Origin: Chloroflexia bacterium
GTDB lineage: Bacteria; Chloroflexota; Chloroflexia; Thermomicrobiales; UBA6265
NCBI GenBank assembly: GCA_013696525.1
Contig: JACCYK010000310.1
Span: 1 to 6,653, forward strand
Direction: 5' to 3'
Length of the DNA: 6,653 nt
Part shown: positions 5,691 to 6,653 of the stretch, piece after piece
Position numbering within the stretch: position 1 is the stretch's first letter
Layout: the number at the start of each line of letters is the position of its first letter
Notes under the pieces: model-generated
What the model was told of the DNA's origin: nothing
What the model saw: the letters and a program-made list of their open reading frames with translations, nothing else
Databases searched by the model: none
Program-made: the position numbers and the translations under genes

Positions 5691-6566
5691 GTGCGTCAGC
5701 GTATCCTCAGCTCGGCCGTTGTCGTCGTGGCCGGTCTAATGTCGATGATCCTCGGCGGCCCAATCTTCGCGCTCCTGATGATCTGGGTTGGATTGGCCGG
5801 CTTCGATGAGTTCCAACGGCTCGCCCATCGCGATCGACCGCTGATGATCCACCGGCTCCTCGGCTTCCTAGTCATCGCGGGCCTGGGAATCGCCGGCCTG
5901 GCCGGAGTAAGCACGGTCATGGTGTTCGGACTCGTTGGTCTCGCGGTGTACACGCCGCTGCTGGCGGCGCTGGTAGACGCTCCCAGCGCCCGCCTGTTCA
6001 CGCGAGCAGCTCTGACCACGATTGGCTCGCTCCTGCTCGGCCTGCCCGTGCTCGCGGCCATCGACATTCGAGGCCGAGGCGGAGCGAGCGAGCAACCCTG
6101 GCTGACCGACCTCTCCCACCTTGCCGCCCTGGCCTGGCCGAGCACACCGCGCGGACTGGCCTGGGTTGGCCTCGTCGTGTTGGCGATCTGGGTCGGCGAT
6201 TCGGCGGCCTACTTGGTTGGTCGCGCTATCGGCCGCCGGCTTCTGGCGCCGATGATCAGCCCGCGGAAGACGATCGCGGGATCAATCACCGGGCTTGCCG
6301 GATCGGCTGCCATCGGTCTCGTTTGCGGCGTGGTATTTGGCCTTGGCCTGTCCCTCGCGGCGGGACTCGCGATCGGCGCCGCGGTTGGCGCGCTTGCCCA
6401 GCTCGGGGATCTGGTGGAATCGTGGCTCAAACGACAGGCCGGGGTAAAGGATAGTGGAACGCTCATTCCCGGGCACGGCGGAGTGCTTGATCGGGTCGAT
6501 GCGCTGCTGCTCGCGTTTCCCGTCGCCTGGCTCCTCATCGCGCTGATTGATGGAACACGCCCATGA
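5691..6566 (+). CDS. cdsA: Phosphatidate cytidylyltransferase (CDP-diacylglycerol synthase)
   Basis: CdsA makes CDP-diacylglycerol from phosphatidic acid and CTP in the membrane, the branch point for phosphatidylglycerol, cardiolipin and related lipids. The 291-residue protein is strongly hydrophobic with about eight membrane segments, roughly at 5-22, 24-38, 56-73, 76-95, 105-125, 154-176, 198-242 (two spans) and 271-286. The full family signature runs from S244 to D270: S-x-L-K-R, K253-D254, I-P-G-H-G-G at 259-264 and D267-R-V-D270, with the metal-binding aspartates present. Upstream motifs WVGDSAAYLVGR (D170) and SPRKT (190-194) also fit. GTG 5691 lies 9 nt after the uppS stop and shows no clear ribosome binding site, so coupling to uppS translation is likely. 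The opening 'RQRILSSAVV' is typical of the family and favours this start over M17. Confidence 0.95.
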   Translation: MRQRILSSAVVVVAGLMSMILGGPIFALLMIWVGLAGFDEFQRLAHRDRPLMIHRLLGFLVIAGLGIAGLAGVSTVMVFGLVGLAVYTPLLAALVDAPSARLFTRAALTTIGSLLLGLPVLAAIDIRGRGGASEQPWLTDLSHLAALAWPSTPRGLAWVGLVVLAIWVGDSAAYLVGRAIGRRLLAPMISPRKTIAGSITGLAGSAAIGLVCGVVFGLGLSLAAGLAIGAAVGALAQLGDLVESWLKRQAGVKDSGTLIPGHGGVLDRVDALLLAFPVAWLLIALIDGTRP

Positions 6567-6653
6567 CCAATCGCGGCCGGCCAACCAATGTTGCGGTGTT
6601 GGGGTCAACTGGTTCGGTCGGTCGCCAGACCCTGGACGTCCTCGCCCTGATGG
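6563..6653 (+). CDS. dxr: 1-deoxy-D-xylulose-5-phosphate reductoisomerase, 5' end only
   Basis: Only the first 30 codons are inside the window. They contain VAVLGSTGSVGRQTLDVL at 10-27, with the GSTGSVG NADPH-binding loop at 14-20, the hallmark opening of Dxr (IspC). The enzyme converts DXP to MEP, the first committed step of the non-mevalonate isoprenoid pathway, and so supplies precursors to UppS two genes upstream. The ATG at 6563 overlaps the cdsA TGA (6564-6566) in an ATGA junction, a sign of translational coupling. The uppS-cdsA-dxr order is common in bacteria and supports the call. The catalytic and C-terminal domains cannot be inspected. Confidence 0.93.
   Translation, partial: MTNRGRPTNVAVLGSTGSVGRQTLDVLALM

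Noticed and set aside
1..6653. A new defence, mobile or RNA-guided system
   Set aside because: No direct-repeat arrays, terminal inverted repeats, transposase, nuclease or toxin motifs were found. Nearly all coding space is explained by conserved housekeeping genes.

Overview
The window looks like chromosomal housekeeping DNA from a high-GC bacterium, most probably a Chloroflexota member near Thermomicrobia/Sphaerobacter. The clues are the high GC content, frequent GTG starts, a short-form EF-Ts, and a CxxC membrane protein of a type I associate with that group. The lineage is inferred from protein flavour, not from a search. All genes are on the + strand.

Layout: (1) 1-354 is the 3' end of a bactofilin-type cytoskeletal gene. 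(2) 355-554 is a non-coding gap with a 12-bp palindrome and an extended -10 promoter. (3) 555-1526 encodes an uncharacterised single-pass membrane protein: an N-terminal four-cysteine module, a linker, one transmembrane helix, a Pro/Thr-rich stalk and a C-terminal SH3b domain. (4) 1527-1819 is a regulatory gap with a weak terminator-like hairpin, a 12-nt tandem repeat, a second extended -10 promoter and a structured leader of about 135 nt. (5) 1820-6653 is a run of seven genes: rpsB, tsf, pyrH, frr, uppS, cdsA and the start of dxr.

The run joins translation (ribosomal protein S2, elongation factor Ts, ribosome recycling factor) to pyrimidine nucleotide supply (UMP kinase) and to envelope lipid precursors (undecaprenyl diphosphate synthase, CDP-diacylglycerol synthase, and DXP reductoisomerase, which feeds isoprenoids to UppS). 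This order is conserved across many bacterial phyla. Spacing tightens from 106, 66 and 120 nt between the first four genes to 36 nt, 9 nt and finally a 4-nt ATGA overlap. This suggests one transcription unit with RNA-level control near the front and translational coupling at the back.

I see no mobile element, CRISPR array, tRNA, rRNA or defence system, and no evidence for an exotic new system. The points most worth a second look are the CxxC/TM/SH3b protein, the near-identical promoter cores ahead of it and of rpsB, the structured rpsB leader, and the strong hairpins between rpsB and tsf.
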